From Streptomyces sp. SID13031 (GTDB lineage: Bacteria; Actinomycetota; Actinomycetes; Propionibacteriales; Kribbellaceae), in assembly GCF_010548305.1 (NCBI RefSeq), contig NZ_JAAGLV010000001.1, positions 558,001-622,000 of the forward strand: a DNA stretch of 64,000 nt, read 5' to 3'. This document shows, piece after piece, positions 50,703 to 59,946 of the stretch. The notes under the pieces are model-generated. The model searched no databases. It saw only the letters and a program-made list of their open reading frames with translations, and was not told where the DNA came from. Made by a program: the position numbers and the translations under genes. The first letter of the stretch is position 1, and every line of letters begins with the position of its first letter.

Positions 50703-52166
50703 GTGACCACACTCGACTATCTCCCGTGGCGGCGACCGGCGGCGTACGACTACCTGCCCGCCGTCCGCGATGCCCGTCAGGACCTGACCTACGCCGACCT
50801 CGGCGCCTGGACCGATGCCGTCGCCGAGCAACTCGCCGGGTACGGCGTGGGACCCGGCTCGGTGGTCGCGGTGATGCTGCCGAACCGGGTCGAGCTGCTC
50901 GTCGTGATGATCGCGGCGTGGCGTCTCGGCGCCGCCGCGACACCACTGAACCCGATGTTCACCGCGCACGAAGCGGACTACCAGATCAACGACGCGGGTG
51001 CCGCGGTCGTGGTCAACGCCGGCCCGGACGCACCCAACGGCGGCTGCCCGAGCATCGGGGTCCAGCAGCTTCGCCGTACCAGCCGTGCTGACCGTAGGCT
51101 CCCACCGCCGGTCACCGAGGCGGGGGACCTGGCACTGCTGATCTACACGAGCGGCTCGACCGGACGGCCCAAGGGCGTGATGCTCACCCACGGCAACATC
51201 GGCGCGATGGCCTCGATGATGGCCGAGCACCTGAAAATCACCGGCGACGACCACTGCCTGCTGATCCTGCCGCTGTTCCATGTGAACGCCATCTGCATCA
51301 GTTTCCTCACGCCGATCGCGGTCGGCGGTCAGCTCACGGTGCTGCAGCGGTTCCAGCCGCTGGAGTTCCTGGCCGCGATCGAGCAGTACCGGCCGACGTA
51401 CTTCTCCGCCGTACCGACCATCTACTCGCATCTCGTGTCGCAGCCCGCCGAGGTCGCGGCCGACACGTCCTCGATCCGGTTCGCGATCTGCGGGGCGGCC
51501 CCTGCCTCGACGGAGTTGCTGGCGGCAACCGAGGAACGGTACGGGTTCGGCCTCGTCGAGGGCTACGGCTTGACCGAGGGCACCTGTGCGTCGACGGCCA
51601 ACCCGGTGGACGGCGTACGCAAGCCGGGCACGGTCGGCGTCGCGCTGCCCGGGCAACGAGTCGGGATCGCGGCGCCGGACGGCACGCTGGTACCGACGGG
51701 GGAGCGCGGCGAGGTCGTGATCCAGGGCGCGAACGTGATGCAGGGCTACCTGAACCGGCCCGAAGCCACCGCCGACGCGCTCGGCGACGGCTGGCTGCAC
51801 ACCGGTGACGTCGGCATCCTCGACGCCGACGGCTATCTGCGGATCGTCGACCGGATCAAGGACCTGATCATCCGCGGCGGCGAGAACATCTACCCCAAGG
51901 AGATCGAGACCGTCCTGCACGCTCACCCCGCCGTTCTGGAGGCCGCCGTCATCGGCGCCCCGCATCCGGTGTACGGCGAAGTCCCGGTGGCCGTGGTCGC
52001 GCTGTACCCGGATCGCGTCGTGGAGATCGACGAGCTGCTCGCGCTCTGCCGGACCAGGCTGACCAAGGTCAAGGTCCCGGTGGCGATCCACCTGGTCGCG
52101 ACGATCCCGAAGAACCCGGTCGGCAAACCCGACAAACCCACCCTGCGCCAGCAGTTCCAGTCCTGA
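50703..52166 (+). CDS. Acyl-CoA synthetase (AMP-binding), second copy
   Basis: A 487-residue ANL enzyme with LLIYTSGSTGRPKGVMLTHG, EGYGLTEGTCASTANP, GWLHTGDVGILDADGYLRIV, DRIKDLIIRGGENIYPKEIE and the final catalytic Lys in PKNPVGKPDKPTLRQ. GTG 50703 has a GGAGG site. It is only moderately similar to the ligase at 47.5 kb, so it probably acts on a different acid. It leads a plus-strand operon with DUF3556, an FAD enzyme and a small regulator. Confidence 0.9.
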   Translation: MTTLDYLPWRRPAAYDYLPAVRDARQDLTYADLGAWTDAVAEQLAGYGVGPGSVVAVMLPNRVELLVVMIAAWRLGAAATPLNPMFTAHEADYQINDAGAAVVVNAGPDAPNGGCPSIGVQQLRRTSRADRRLPPPVTEAGDLALLIYTSGSTGRPKGVMLTHGNIGAMASMMAEHLKITGDDHCLLILPLFHVNAICISFLTPIAVGGQLTVLQRFQPLEFLAAIEQYRPTYFSAVPTIYSHLVSQPAEVAADTSSIRFAICGAAPASTELLAATEERYGFGLVEGYGLTEGTCASTANPVDGVRKPGTVGVALPGQRVGIAAPDGTLVPTGERGEVVIQGANVMQGYLNRPEATADALGDGWLHTGDVGILDADGYLRIVDRIKDLIIRGGENIYPKEIETVLHAHPAVLEAAVIGAPHPVYGEVPVAVVALYPDRVVEIDELLALCRTRLTKVKVPVAIHLVATIPKNPVGKPDKPTLRQQFQS

Positions 52167-52179
52167 GAGGAGCATCGTC

Positions 52180-53982
52180 ATGGGATTCACGAAACCGTCG
52201 GTTCCGCCGGTGGAACCGGACAAGGTGTACGACCTGCCGTACCTGGAGCGGATCAAGGTGCTGTCCCGGTACTGGGCCGAGGAGGGCTTCGGATCGCCGA
52301 AGATCTTCCACGTCATCTATGTGCTGAAGCTGCTGTTCCTCTACATCCTCGGTGGCTATCTGGTGGGTAGCCTGACCTCGGGCTTCAGCCCCTTGCACCC
52401 GGGCGAGTTCTGGAACGAGCCGGTGCTCTACCAGAAGTTCGTCCTCTGGACCGTGCTGCTGGAGGTGCTCGGCGTGGCCGGCTCCTGGGGTCCGCTGGCC
52501 GGCCACTTCAAACCGTTCACGGGCGGCTTCCGCACCTACGGCCGGGTGGACACGATCCGTGAACCCCCGTGGCCGGGCAAGGTCCCGTTGACTGATGGCG
52601 ATCGCCGTACGCCGGGTGATGTCGCGCTGTACGTCGCGATCATCGTCACGCTGGTGCTCTCGCTCGTCCTGCCGTCCGTCGACGACGCTGCGCTCACCGC
52701 GCACGGCTTCACCGGTGGCCGGGTCGCGCCCTGGCTGATGGTGGTCCTCGGCGTACTGCTGATCGCGCTCGGCCTGCGGGACAAGGTGGTCTTCCTGCAG
52801 GCGCGTGGCGAGCAGTACCTGCCCGCGCTGGTGTTCTTCGCGTTGTACGGCGCCGTCGACATGATCGTCGCGCTCAAGCTGCTCATCGTCATAGTGTGGG
52901 TCGGGGCGGGCTTCTCGAAGTTCGGCAAGCACTTCGGCATGGTGGTGCCGCCGATGGTGAGCAACACCCCGTGGGTTCCGTTGAAGGCGATGAAGCGGAT
53001 CAACTACCGGAACTACCCCGACGACCTGAGGCCGTCGCACAGCGGCAACCTGCTGGCCCACGTCGGTGGCACTCTGGTGGAGATCGTCACCCCGTTGGTG
53101 TTGCTGTTCTCGACCGACAAGACCGTGACGATCGTGGCCGCGGTCCTGATGATCTGCTTCCACGTCTTCATCACGTCGACCTTCCCGCTGGCGGTGCCGC
53201 TGGAGTGGAACGTGCTGTTCGCCTTCGCCGCCGGGTTCCTGTTCCTCGGCAACCCCAACTGGGACGGGTTCGGCCTCGCGGACATGACGCCGTGGCTGCT
53301 CGTGCTGACGGCCGCCGCGCTGCTGTTCTTCCCGGTACTGGGCAACCTCAGGCCGGACCTGGTGTCCTTCCTGCCGTCGATGCGCCAGTACGCCGGCAAC
53401 TGGGCGTCCGCGACCTGGGCGCTCGCGCCGGGTGCGGAGCAGCGGCTGAACGAGAAGCTGGTGAAGCCGGCGCCGATGGTCGTCGACCAGGTCGCCGAAC
53501 TCCTCGGCAGCCGGGGCGCCGCCGAACTCGCGCTCTACCAGGTGATGGGCTGGCGGGCGTTGCACAGCCAGGGCCGGGCGCTGAACTCGATCCTGATCGA
53601 TCAGCTCGGCGAGGATCTCGACCACTACGCGATCCGGGAGGCCGAGTTCATGACGAACTGCATCATCGGCTTCAACTTCGGCGACGGTCACCTGCACGAC
53701 CACCGGTTCATCGCCTCGATCCAGAAGCGCTGCGGTTTCGCGCCGGGCGAGTTCATCGTCGCCTGGATCGAGTCGCAGCCGGTGCACAAGAGCTACCAGC
53801 GGTATGTGGTCATCGACGCGGCGCTCGGTATCGTCGAGCGTGGCACCTATCAGGTGGCGGACGCGGTGGCCGAGCAGCCGTGGCTGCCGAACGGGCCGAT
53901 CCCGTTGACCGTCGAATGGCGGCTGGACGGCTACGAACGGGTCCGCTACCCGCGAACGACCGCGGCGGGTGCGGGATCATGA
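52180..53982 (+). CDS. DUF3556 integral membrane protein
   Basis: A 600-residue protein with about eight hydrophobic segments (for example IYVLKLLFLYILGGYLVGSL, DVALYVAIIVTLVLSLVLPS, LFAFAAGFLFLGNPNWDGFG). Its soluble C-terminal part ends VEWRLDGYERVRYPRTTAAG. The N-terminus (VYDLPYLERIKVLSRYWAEE) and the segment FCHVFI-type HVFITSTFPLAVPLEWNVLF are characteristic of DUF3556, an actinobacterial family often found beside acyl-CoA ligases. The function is unknown. It begins 13 bases after the synthetase and its TGA overlaps the next ATG. Confidence 0.85.
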   Translation: MGFTKPSVPPVEPDKVYDLPYLERIKVLSRYWAEEGFGSPKIFHVIYVLKLLFLYILGGYLVGSLTSGFSPLHPGEFWNEPVLYQKFVLWTVLLEVLGVAGSWGPLAGHFKPFTGGFRTYGRVDTIREPPWPGKVPLTDGDRRTPGDVALYVAIIVTLVLSLVLPSVDDAALTAHGFTGGRVAPWLMVVLGVLLIALGLRDKVVFLQARGEQYLPALVFFALYGAVDMIVALKLLIVIVWVGAGFSKFGKHFGMVVPPMVSNTPWVPLKAMKRINYRNYPDDLRPSHSGNLLAHVGGTLVEIVTPLVLLFSTDKTVTIVAAVLMICFHVFITSTFPLAVPLEWNVLFAFAAGFLFLGNPNWDGFGLADMTPWLLVLTAAALLFFPVLGNLRPDLVSFLPSMRQYAGNWASATWALAPGAEQRLNEKLVKPAPMVVDQVAELLGSRGAAELALYQVMGWRALHSQGRALNSILIDQLGEDLDHYAIREAEFMTNCIIGFNFGDGHLHDHRFIASIQKRCGFAPGEFIVAWIESQPVHKSYQRYVVIDAALGIVERGTYQVADAVAEQPWLPNGPIPLTVEWRLDGYERVRYPRTTAAGAGS

Positions 53983-55388
53983 CCAAGGCAATCGTCGTCG
54001 GGAGTGGGCCGAACGGCTTGGCCGCCGCGCTCACTCTCGCCAAGGCCGGGGTGGAGGTCGAGGTCCTCGAGGCCGCCGACCACCCCGGCGGCGGCACCCG
54101 CAGCAGTGAGCTCACGCTGCCCGGACTGATCCACGACGAGTGCTCCGCCTTCCACCCGCTGGCCGTCGACACTCCGTTCTCGCGGTCGGCCGATCTGGCG
54201 CGGTTCGGGTTGACCTGGCGGTGGCCGGAGGTGCAGTACGCGCATCCGCTCGACGGTGGCCGGGGTGGCGCCGTCCTGCGATCTGTCGCGGAGACCGCTG
54301 CCTCGCTGGGCCGTGACGGTCATCGGTGGCAGCAGGTCTTCGGCCCGCTGACCAAGCAGTTCGACCGGATCACGGCGGACTTCCTGCGGCCCGTCGTACG
54401 GGTGCCGTCGCATCCGCTGGCGATGGCGCGTTTCGGGGCGCTGTCGGCAGTACCGGCGTCTGTGCTCGTCAGGGGATGGTCGGAAGAGGCAGCAGCGCTG
54501 TTCGGTGGGGTTGCGGCGCATGCGTTGCGACCGCTGTCGGCGCCGTTCTCGTCGGCGATCGGAGTGGCTCTCGGTACGGCGGCTCACGCGTACGGCTGGC
54601 CGGTTGCGGAAGGGGGGTCGGGGGCGATCAGCCGGGCGATGATCGCGGCCTTGGAGTCCTTTGGCGGCAAGGTGGTGACCGGCGTACGGGTCTCGTCGCT
54701 GGAGCAGCTCGGTGACGCGGATCTGGTCATGCTCGACGTCGCGCCGAGAGCTGCCGTGCGGATCGTGGGGGAGAAGATGCCGGCCCGGGTCCGGCGGCCG
54801 TTGCTGCGGTTCCGGCATGGGCCGGGCTTGTTCAAGGTGGACTTCGCGTTGTCCGGCGACGTGCCGTGGACGCATGAGGCCTCTCGGCGGGCCGGCACTA
54901 TCCACTTGATCGGAGACTTCGCCGAGCTGGCCCGCGCAGAGCAGGACGTGGTGTCCGGACGGATGCCGCAGCGGCCGTATCTGTTGGTCGGGCAGCAGTA
55001 CCTCGCCGACCCGTCTCGTAGTGAGGGCAGTCTGCGGCCGCTCTATGCGTACGCACACGTGCCCAGCGGTTTCCGCGGCGACGCGACCGCGGCGATCGAA
55101 TCTCAGATCGAACGCTTCGCCCCCGGCTTCCGCGACCTGGTCGTGGCCCGTGGGGTGCGGACGACCGCGCAACTGGAGGAACACAACGCGAACTACATCG
55201 GCGGCGATGTCACCACCGGCGCCAATACGGTACGGCAGTTGGTCTTCCGGCCGCGAGCGACGCTGAACCCTTATGCGCTTGGGGTTCCTGGGGTGTACCT
55301 CTGCTCCGCTGCTACTCCGCCCGGCGCGGGTGCACATGGAATGTGCGGCTACAACGCCGCCCGCGCGGCACTGGCGAGTTTGCGATGA
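53979..55388 (+). CDS. FAD-dependent oxidoreductase (phytoene desaturase/carotenoid isomerase-like)
   Basis: A 469-residue flavoprotein. The N-terminal dinucleotide fold is IVVGSGPNGLAAALTLAKAG followed by VEVLEAADHPGGGTRSSELT; the C-terminal FAD motif is GVYLCSAATPPGAGAHGMCG with a trailing helix. The middle domain (PVAEGGSGAISRAMIAALES) is the usual phytoene-desaturase-like substrate region. It likely oxidises or desaturates a lipid-type substrate made available by the neighbouring synthetase and membrane protein (inference). It is coupled to both neighbours by ATGA overlaps. Confidence 0.87.
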   Translation: MTKAIVVGSGPNGLAAALTLAKAGVEVEVLEAADHPGGGTRSSELTLPGLIHDECSAFHPLAVDTPFSRSADLARFGLTWRWPEVQYAHPLDGGRGGAVLRSVAETAASLGRDGHRWQQVFGPLTKQFDRITADFLRPVVRVPSHPLAMARFGALSAVPASVLVRGWSEEAAALFGGVAAHALRPLSAPFSSAIGVALGTAAHAYGWPVAEGGSGAISRAMIAALESFGGKVVTGVRVSSLEQLGDADLVMLDVAPRAAVRIVGEKMPARVRRPLLRFRHGPGLFKVDFALSGDVPWTHEASRRAGTIHLIGDFAELARAEQDVVSGRMPQRPYLLVGQQYLADPSRSEGSLRPLYAYAHVPSGFRGDATAAIESQIERFAPGFRDLVVARGVRTTAQLEEHNANYIGGDVTTGANTVRQLVFRPRATLNPYALGVPGVYLCSAATPPGAGAHGMCGYNAARAALASLR

Positions 55389-56059
55389 ACCGCGCGCAGG
55401 CCGCCATGAACGGCAGTCTCCGGCAGCTGGCCGACGAGTTGCCGCCCGAGCGGGGCTTCCTGGTCGTGCTGGCCGATCCGCCAGGTCTGCCGAGGGTGGA
55501 GCAACGGCTGCGGATCCTCGAGATCCCGTCTGCCTGGCAAAGGTTGCCGGGTCTGACCATCGGCCTCATCTCCCCGAGCCCCGGCGGTCTCGACCGCGTG
55601 GTCGAGATGGTCCGGCGCAATGCGATGGGCCGCGTCGGAGTGAGCCCGTTGACCGGCGATGCCGCTCAGGTCGACGTGGCCTTCCGGCTGGCCCGTACCG
55701 CGTTGGCGGCCTCGACGGCAGCCGATCCGGTGATCGTTTTCGACGAGTCGCCGCTGGCCATGACCGTCGTCGCCGACTCCGAGGTCGCGCAGCGCGTAGT
55801 ACAGGTTGTGCTGGGTGGGCTGGACGACCTGCCTCCCGACGATCGCGAGATACTGCTCGACACTCTCGGCACCTGGTCCACCCACAACGGCTCCGCCAGC
55901 GAGACCGCCATCCACCTGTACTGCCATCCCAACACCGTTCGCTACCGCCTCCGCCGCCTCGAGGAGCGTACCGGCCGCTCCCTGACCGACCCCCGAGCGG
56001 TAGCCGAACTACTCCTCGCCCTGGAAGCTCTCCAAAGCGTCGCGAAGGGCAGTGCGTGA
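55385..56059 (+). CDS. Short PucR-type regulator lacking the N-terminal sensor
   Basis: A 224-residue protein that corresponds to the C-terminal half of PucR proteins: GGDEF-like fold (VLADPPGLPRVEQRLRILEI; AMGRVGVSPLTGDAAQVDVA) plus HTH (DDREILLDTLGTWSTHNGSA, then HLYCHPNTVRYRLRRLEERT). It is similar in this region to the PucR at 59.9-61.1 kb. Its ATG overlaps the TGA of the FAD enzyme gene, so the regulator is made from the operon mRNA. Its last 51 bases overlap the convergent LAL gene. Confidence 0.8.
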   Translation: MNRAQAAMNGSLRQLADELPPERGFLVVLADPPGLPRVEQRLRILEIPSAWQRLPGLTIGLISPSPGGLDRVVEMVRRNAMGRVGVSPLTGDAAQVDVAFRLARTALAASTAADPVIVFDESPLAMTVVADSEVAQRVVQVVLGGLDDLPPDDREILLDTLGTWSTHNGSASETAIHLYCHPNTVRYRLRRLEERTGRSLTDPRAVAELLLALEALQSVAKGSA

Positions 56060-58798
56060 GGCGACACCGAGCTTGGGATACAGCCGGTGAAGATGGGATC
56101 CCACCGTGCGGTGGGACAGGAAGAGCCGATCGGCGATCTGCTTGTTGGTGAGCCCGGTCGCGGCCAGCTCGGCGATCTGCCTTTCCTGCGCCGTCAACGC
56201 AACCCCGGCGGCCTCCGGCTGGACGGCGTACGCAACACCGGCCGCCCGGAGTTCCTCGCGGACCCGTTGGGCGAAGCCTTCCGCGCCGATCCGTTCGAAG
56301 GTCTCCAGGGCCGCCCGAAGGTGCACCCGGGCGACCGCGATGTCATGAGTACGGCGGAGCCATTGTCCGTAGGCGAACTGCACCCGGGCGTGCTCCCAGG
56401 GCCACCGTTCGGCCTCAGGGATCGCCAAGGCCGCCTCGTACAACGCTCCTGCCTGGTCGTCCTGGGTGGTCAATGCTTCCGCGCCGGTGATCATCAGCGC
56501 GATCCGGGGGCCGATCCGTTGCAGGCCGGCCTTCCGGGCGGCTGCGACGTGGGCACGAGCCTGATCCAGGTGACCGGAACGGACTGCTGCCTCCACCAGA
56601 TCGAGTACCACCCATCGGCCCGGAATGCCGGCGCTCGGGGCGCCGGGCGGGGTGACCCGCGCGGCCTGGACCAGGGCCTCTTCGAAGTCGCCCCGTCCCA
56701 TCGCCGCGAGGTTGCCTGCCGACCGGGCATAGGCCTCGGTCACTCCCATCCCACGCGGAGCCGCCCAGTTCGTGGTCTCGGTCCGGCGGGATCGGGAGAG
56801 GTCCGCGTTGCCGCGCAGCGCCGCGCCCGATGACAGCAGGGCCCGGATCTGGCCCTCCCAGAAGTGGTAGCCGTAGACCGCGGCCAGGTCCAGTCCCTCC
56901 TGGGCCAGCCGCTCGGCCTCGTCCCATTGCCCGTGAACGTAGGAGTCGTGGCAGAGCAGCATCAGCCCGGGGATGACCATCGCCACCGCCCCGCCGTCGC
57001 GCTCGCGATCGATCATCCGCGTGACCAGGTACCGGTAGTCGGACATGACGTCCATCGCAACGGCCGCGAAGGCCAGCGGCATGAGCTGCCAGGGCGCCGC
57101 GTCCGAGGGCAGCGCCGCGAAGGCCTGAGCAAGGCCCTCCCGCACCGCATCGGCAGTGCGGGACGGATCGACGTACGCGTCGTGGCACAAGCGGAACGGG
57201 ATGACCGCTTCCGGCGCGAACCAGGCCATGGCTTTGTCGAGCAGCTCCCATGGTTCCGGCTGGAGCGAGTAGAGGCTGACGAGCAGCAGCGCGTACAGAA
57301 TCCCGTCGGAGTCCCACCGGCGGTCGTTGCCCGCCGTCCGGTCGAGGGCGTCGAGCGCCTGGGTCAACAGCCGGTAGGCGGCATCGACGTCACCCTCCTG
57401 GTTGGTGAGGAGGTGCGCGGTGGTGGCGAAGACCAGCCCGGTCGGCGTGTCCGGTGCCTGGCCGGCGTCGGCCAGCAACCGCGGTACTTCGTCGAGCTGG
57501 CCGGTGAGGTTGGCGAGAGAGGCCGCCTCGATCAACCGCCGGGACCGGTCGGCCGCGTGCGGACTGAGTTCAGCGGCCCGGATGAGCGCCGTCACCGCCG
57601 TGGCCGCCCCGGCCCGCCGCCGGTCCCGGATCGCCGCCGGGTCCAGCTCCCGGTACGCCTCGGCGGACGGTTCACTGCGCCGCCAGGCCGACATCGCGGC
57701 GTGGTCCAAGGCTCGGGCCACCGCTTCGTCCGGGCCGGGCGCAGCCTCGGCAAGATGCCAGGCACGGCGTTCGGGGAAGCCTGCCATGGCTTCGGCGAGG
57801 CCCTGGTGAGCGACTCGGCGTTCCCCCGCCGGTGTCTGGTGCACGATCGCGGAGCGGATCAAAGGATGCGGGAACCAGACCCGACGGCCATCGGTATGCA
57901 CCAGGCCCGCCCGCACGGCCGGTGCCAGCTCCTCGACGGCCGCCGGGCCTTTGAGCGCAGCCGGGTTCAGATCCGGCTCCAGAGCGGCGGCGAGCAGCAC
58001 TCCTCTAGTTGCTTCAGGCAACGTTCGGAACTGTTCGGCGAAGGTGGCCTGCAACCGCCAGGACAGCGGCAGGAATTCCGGCAGCGGGTCCAGGCCGGAC
58101 CGTTGGCGGTCGTCGAGCAGTGCGGGCAGCTCCCGGAGTACGAGCGGGTTGCCGGCGGCATCGGCCAGCGTTCGCCGCCGTACAGGTGCTGCCAGGCCGG
58201 GCCAGTGGAGGTCCAGGAAGGTCACCGCCGACCGTACGTCGAGCGGCGCGATGACCAGTTCGGGCAGCTGGAGCTGGTCGAGGAGAGCATCGGCACCGGT
58301 CCGCGCGGTCGCCAGGAACACGATCGGGTCGTGGCCGAGGCGGCGCGCGACGAAGCCCAGCGTGGTCGCGCTGGCGGGGTCGATCCAGACGACGTCGTCG
58401 ACGATGAGCAGCAGTGGTCGCTCGGCGGCGACCTCGCTGAGGAGATGGAGAACCGCGGTGGGGACCAGCGGGTTCGGTGGCAGACCTGGTACGAGGTCCA
58501 GGACCTGGCGGATGGCCTGGCGGTGCGGGCCGGGGAGTCGGTCGACGTGGTTGCGGAGCGGGTAGAGGAGCTGGTGCAGTGCCGAGAAGGCCAGCCCGGC
58601 CTCGAACTCCGCACCGAAAGCGCGCAGGATGAAAAGGCCACCGGCTGCTGCCCGCGCCGCCGCGGTGTCCAGCAGAGCGGTCTTGCCGATTCCGCGGTCG
58701 CCGCGCAGTAGCAGGGCGGGGTGGGCTCCGGGGGATCTCTCGAGCAGCGAGTCGATCCGCTCCAGTTCGGCCCTGCGCCCAACGAGGTCTGACGTCAA
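56009..58798 (-). CDS. Large LuxR family (LAL/MalT-like) ATPase regulator
   Basis: A 929-residue STAND-type regulator. The N-terminal AAA/NTPase part has GRRAELERIDSLL, Walker A RGDRGIGKTALLD and Walker B LLLIVDDVVWID. A long tetratricopeptide-like middle follows (about 380-850). The C-terminal LuxR HTH is LTAQERQIAELAATGLTNKQ, then RLFLSHRTVGSHLHRLYPKL. A TTG start at 58798 is chosen because AAAGGA lies just upstream and the protein then begins with TSDLVGRRAEL; the ATG at 58966 would add a low-complexity stretch. The ligand is unknown. Confidence 0.85.
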   Translation of the reverse strand: MTSDLVGRRAELERIDSLLERSPGAHPALLLRGDRGIGKTALLDTAAARAAAGGLFILRAFGAEFEAGLAFSALHQLLYPLRNHVDRLPGPHRQAIRQVLDLVPGLPPNPLVPTAVLHLLSEVAAERPLLLIVDDVVWIDPASATTLGFVARRLGHDPIVFLATARTGADALLDQLQLPELVIAPLDVRSAVTFLDLHWPGLAAPVRRRTLADAAGNPLVLRELPALLDDRQRSGLDPLPEFLPLSWRLQATFAEQFRTLPEATRGVLLAAALEPDLNPAALKGPAAVEELAPAVRAGLVHTDGRRVWFPHPLIRSAIVHQTPAGERRVAHQGLAEAMAGFPERRAWHLAEAAPGPDEAVARALDHAAMSAWRRSEPSAEAYRELDPAAIRDRRRAGAATAVTALIRAAELSPHAADRSRRLIEAASLANLTGQLDEVPRLLADAGQAPDTPTGLVFATTAHLLTNQEGDVDAAYRLLTQALDALDRTAGNDRRWDSDGILYALLLVSLYSLQPEPWELLDKAMAWFAPEAVIPFRLCHDAYVDPSRTADAVREGLAQAFAALPSDAAPWQLMPLAFAAVAMDVMSDYRYLVTRMIDRERDGGAVAMVIPGLMLLCHDSYVHGQWDEAERLAQEGLDLAAVYGYHFWEGQIRALLSSGAALRGNADLSRSRRTETTNWAAPRGMGVTEAYARSAGNLAAMGRGDFEEALVQAARVTPPGAPSAGIPGRWVVLDLVEAAVRSGHLDQARAHVAAARKAGLQRIGPRIALMITGAEALTTQDDQAGALYEAALAIPEAERWPWEHARVQFAYGQWLRRTHDIAVARVHLRAALETFERIGAEGFAQRVREELRAAGVAYAVQPEAAGVALTAQERQIAELAATGLTNKQIADRLFLSHRTVGSHLHRLYPKLGVASRTALRDALESFQGEE

Positions 58799-59014
58799 CG
58801 CGGAGATCCTTTCGGCACTGGTGGTGATCGGACTCCTGCGGGAAGGACAGGACGGCCACTGCCAGGATCCGATCCGGCCGCGCCGATGTCGATGTGCGCG
58901 CCCACAACGTTCGGCGGCCGCGCCGGTGGCGGGCGACAGCGCACGAAAAGCCGAGAGGTCGAGCATTATCCGCAGACCACGCCCCCCGGCGCGCTCCTAC
59001 GGTGGTGCTGAGTC

Positions 59015-59034
59015 GGTGGCCGGGAACGGCCACC
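59015..59034. promoter_or_regulatory. Inverted repeat before the coiled-coil gene
   Basis: GGTGGCC-GGGAAC-GGCCACC has perfect 7-bp arms and ends 26 bases before the ATG. It may be an operator or a leader hairpin. Confidence 0.35.
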
Positions 59035-59060
59035 CCGAACCACTGAGGAAGGCATCAGAC

Positions 59061-59489
59061 ATGAAGAAGCTCTCGGAGCAACTCAGCGACCTGTCCGACC
59101 GGACGAAGCGGACCGAGGACGTCGTCGACGCCGCGAAGGAGAAGAACCGGGAACGGCTGCAGGAGCAGAAGGCGCAGCTGCAGACGGCCGTCAGTACCGA
59201 GCAGACCCGGATCGGCGACCGGGCGACCAAGGCGCAGGCCGACGCCCGGACGAAGTGGCAGGACCTCCGAACTGGTATGGACAACCACTTTGCCGACCTG
59301 CGGTCCAAGGGCGAACAGCACAAGGCCGAACGCGACCTGAAGCGGGCCGGCCGGCGCGCCGACGACGCGGAGCTGGATGCGGCCGAGGCGATCGACTTCG
59401 CGATCTACGCCCTGGACTACGCGGAGTACGCCATCGTCGACGCCACCATCGCCCGCGCCGACGCCGACGATCTCGCCGCGGCGAACTGA
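59061..59489 (+). CDS. Coiled-coil protein of unknown function
   Basis: A 142-residue, highly charged, helix-forming protein (KKLSEQLSDLSDRTKRTEDV, EKNRERLQEQKAQLQTAVST, HKAERDLKRAGRRADDAELD). The end (AIDFAIYALDYAEYAIVDAT) is an amphipathic Ala/Tyr-rich helix. A GAGGAAGG site precedes the ATG. Proteins of this kind in actinobacteria often accompany stress or storage genes, but I cannot assign a role. It is 15 bases upstream of the DUF1003 gene, so probably cotranscribed. Confidence 0.7.
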   Translation: MKKLSEQLSDLSDRTKRTEDVVDAAKEKNRERLQEQKAQLQTAVSTEQTRIGDRATKAQADARTKWQDLRTGMDNHFADLRSKGEQHKAERDLKRAGRRADDAELDAAEAIDFAIYALDYAEYAIVDATIARADADDLAAAN

Positions 59490-59504
59490 CGTCTGACCGG
59501 TCGG

Positions 59505-59912
59505 ATGAGTTCCACGGACAGGGCCGGCCAGCCACACCATCCCGCCGTCGTGGCGGTCAAGGCGAAGCGAGCGGATGACTTCCAGCTGCGGATCGCCGAT
59601 GCGATCACCACGTTCGCCGGGTCGATGACGTTCGTCTACCTGCACGCCGCCGGGTTCGCGCTCTGGATGCTCGTGGTCGAGCCCAGTCCGTGGCCGACGC
59701 TCACCCTGATCGTCTCGCTCGAGGCGATCTTCCTGTCCACGTTCGTGATGATCGGGCAGAACCGGCAGTCGGCGTTCCAGGAGGCCAAGGCGGATCACGA
59801 CTTCACCGAGCAGGAGCTGGAACTCAAGGACAACACCCAGCTCACCCGGCAGATCCACACGCTGACCACCGAGCTGCATGCCCATCTGATCCGGTCGTCG
59901 CCTCGTCCTTAG
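59505..59912 (+). CDS. DUF1003 membrane protein
   Basis: A 135-residue protein with the DUF1003 core: two hydrophobic segments (TTFAGSMTFVYLHAAGFALW; LTLIVSLEAIFLSTFVMIGQ), followed by the family's NRQSAFQEAKADHDF and a terminal coiled coil with NTQLTRQIHTLTTELH. The function is unknown. The MIGQNRQ motif is the usual family signature. Confidence 0.85.
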   Translation: MSSTDRAGQPHHPAVVAVKAKRADDFQLRIADAITTFAGSMTFVYLHAAGFALWMLVVEPSPWPTLTLIVSLEAIFLSTFVMIGQNRQSAFQEAKADHDFTEQELELKDNTQLTRQIHTLTTELHAHLIRSSPRP

Positions 59913-59946
59913 CCTGCTGGGGACCGCAGGGTTCTACCATCGGCAG

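Noticed and set aside
50670..52316. Long frame antisense to the second acyl-CoA synthetase
   Set aside because: No family features; Arg/Asp/Gly/Val-rich composition and full overlap with a strong ANL enzyme gene.
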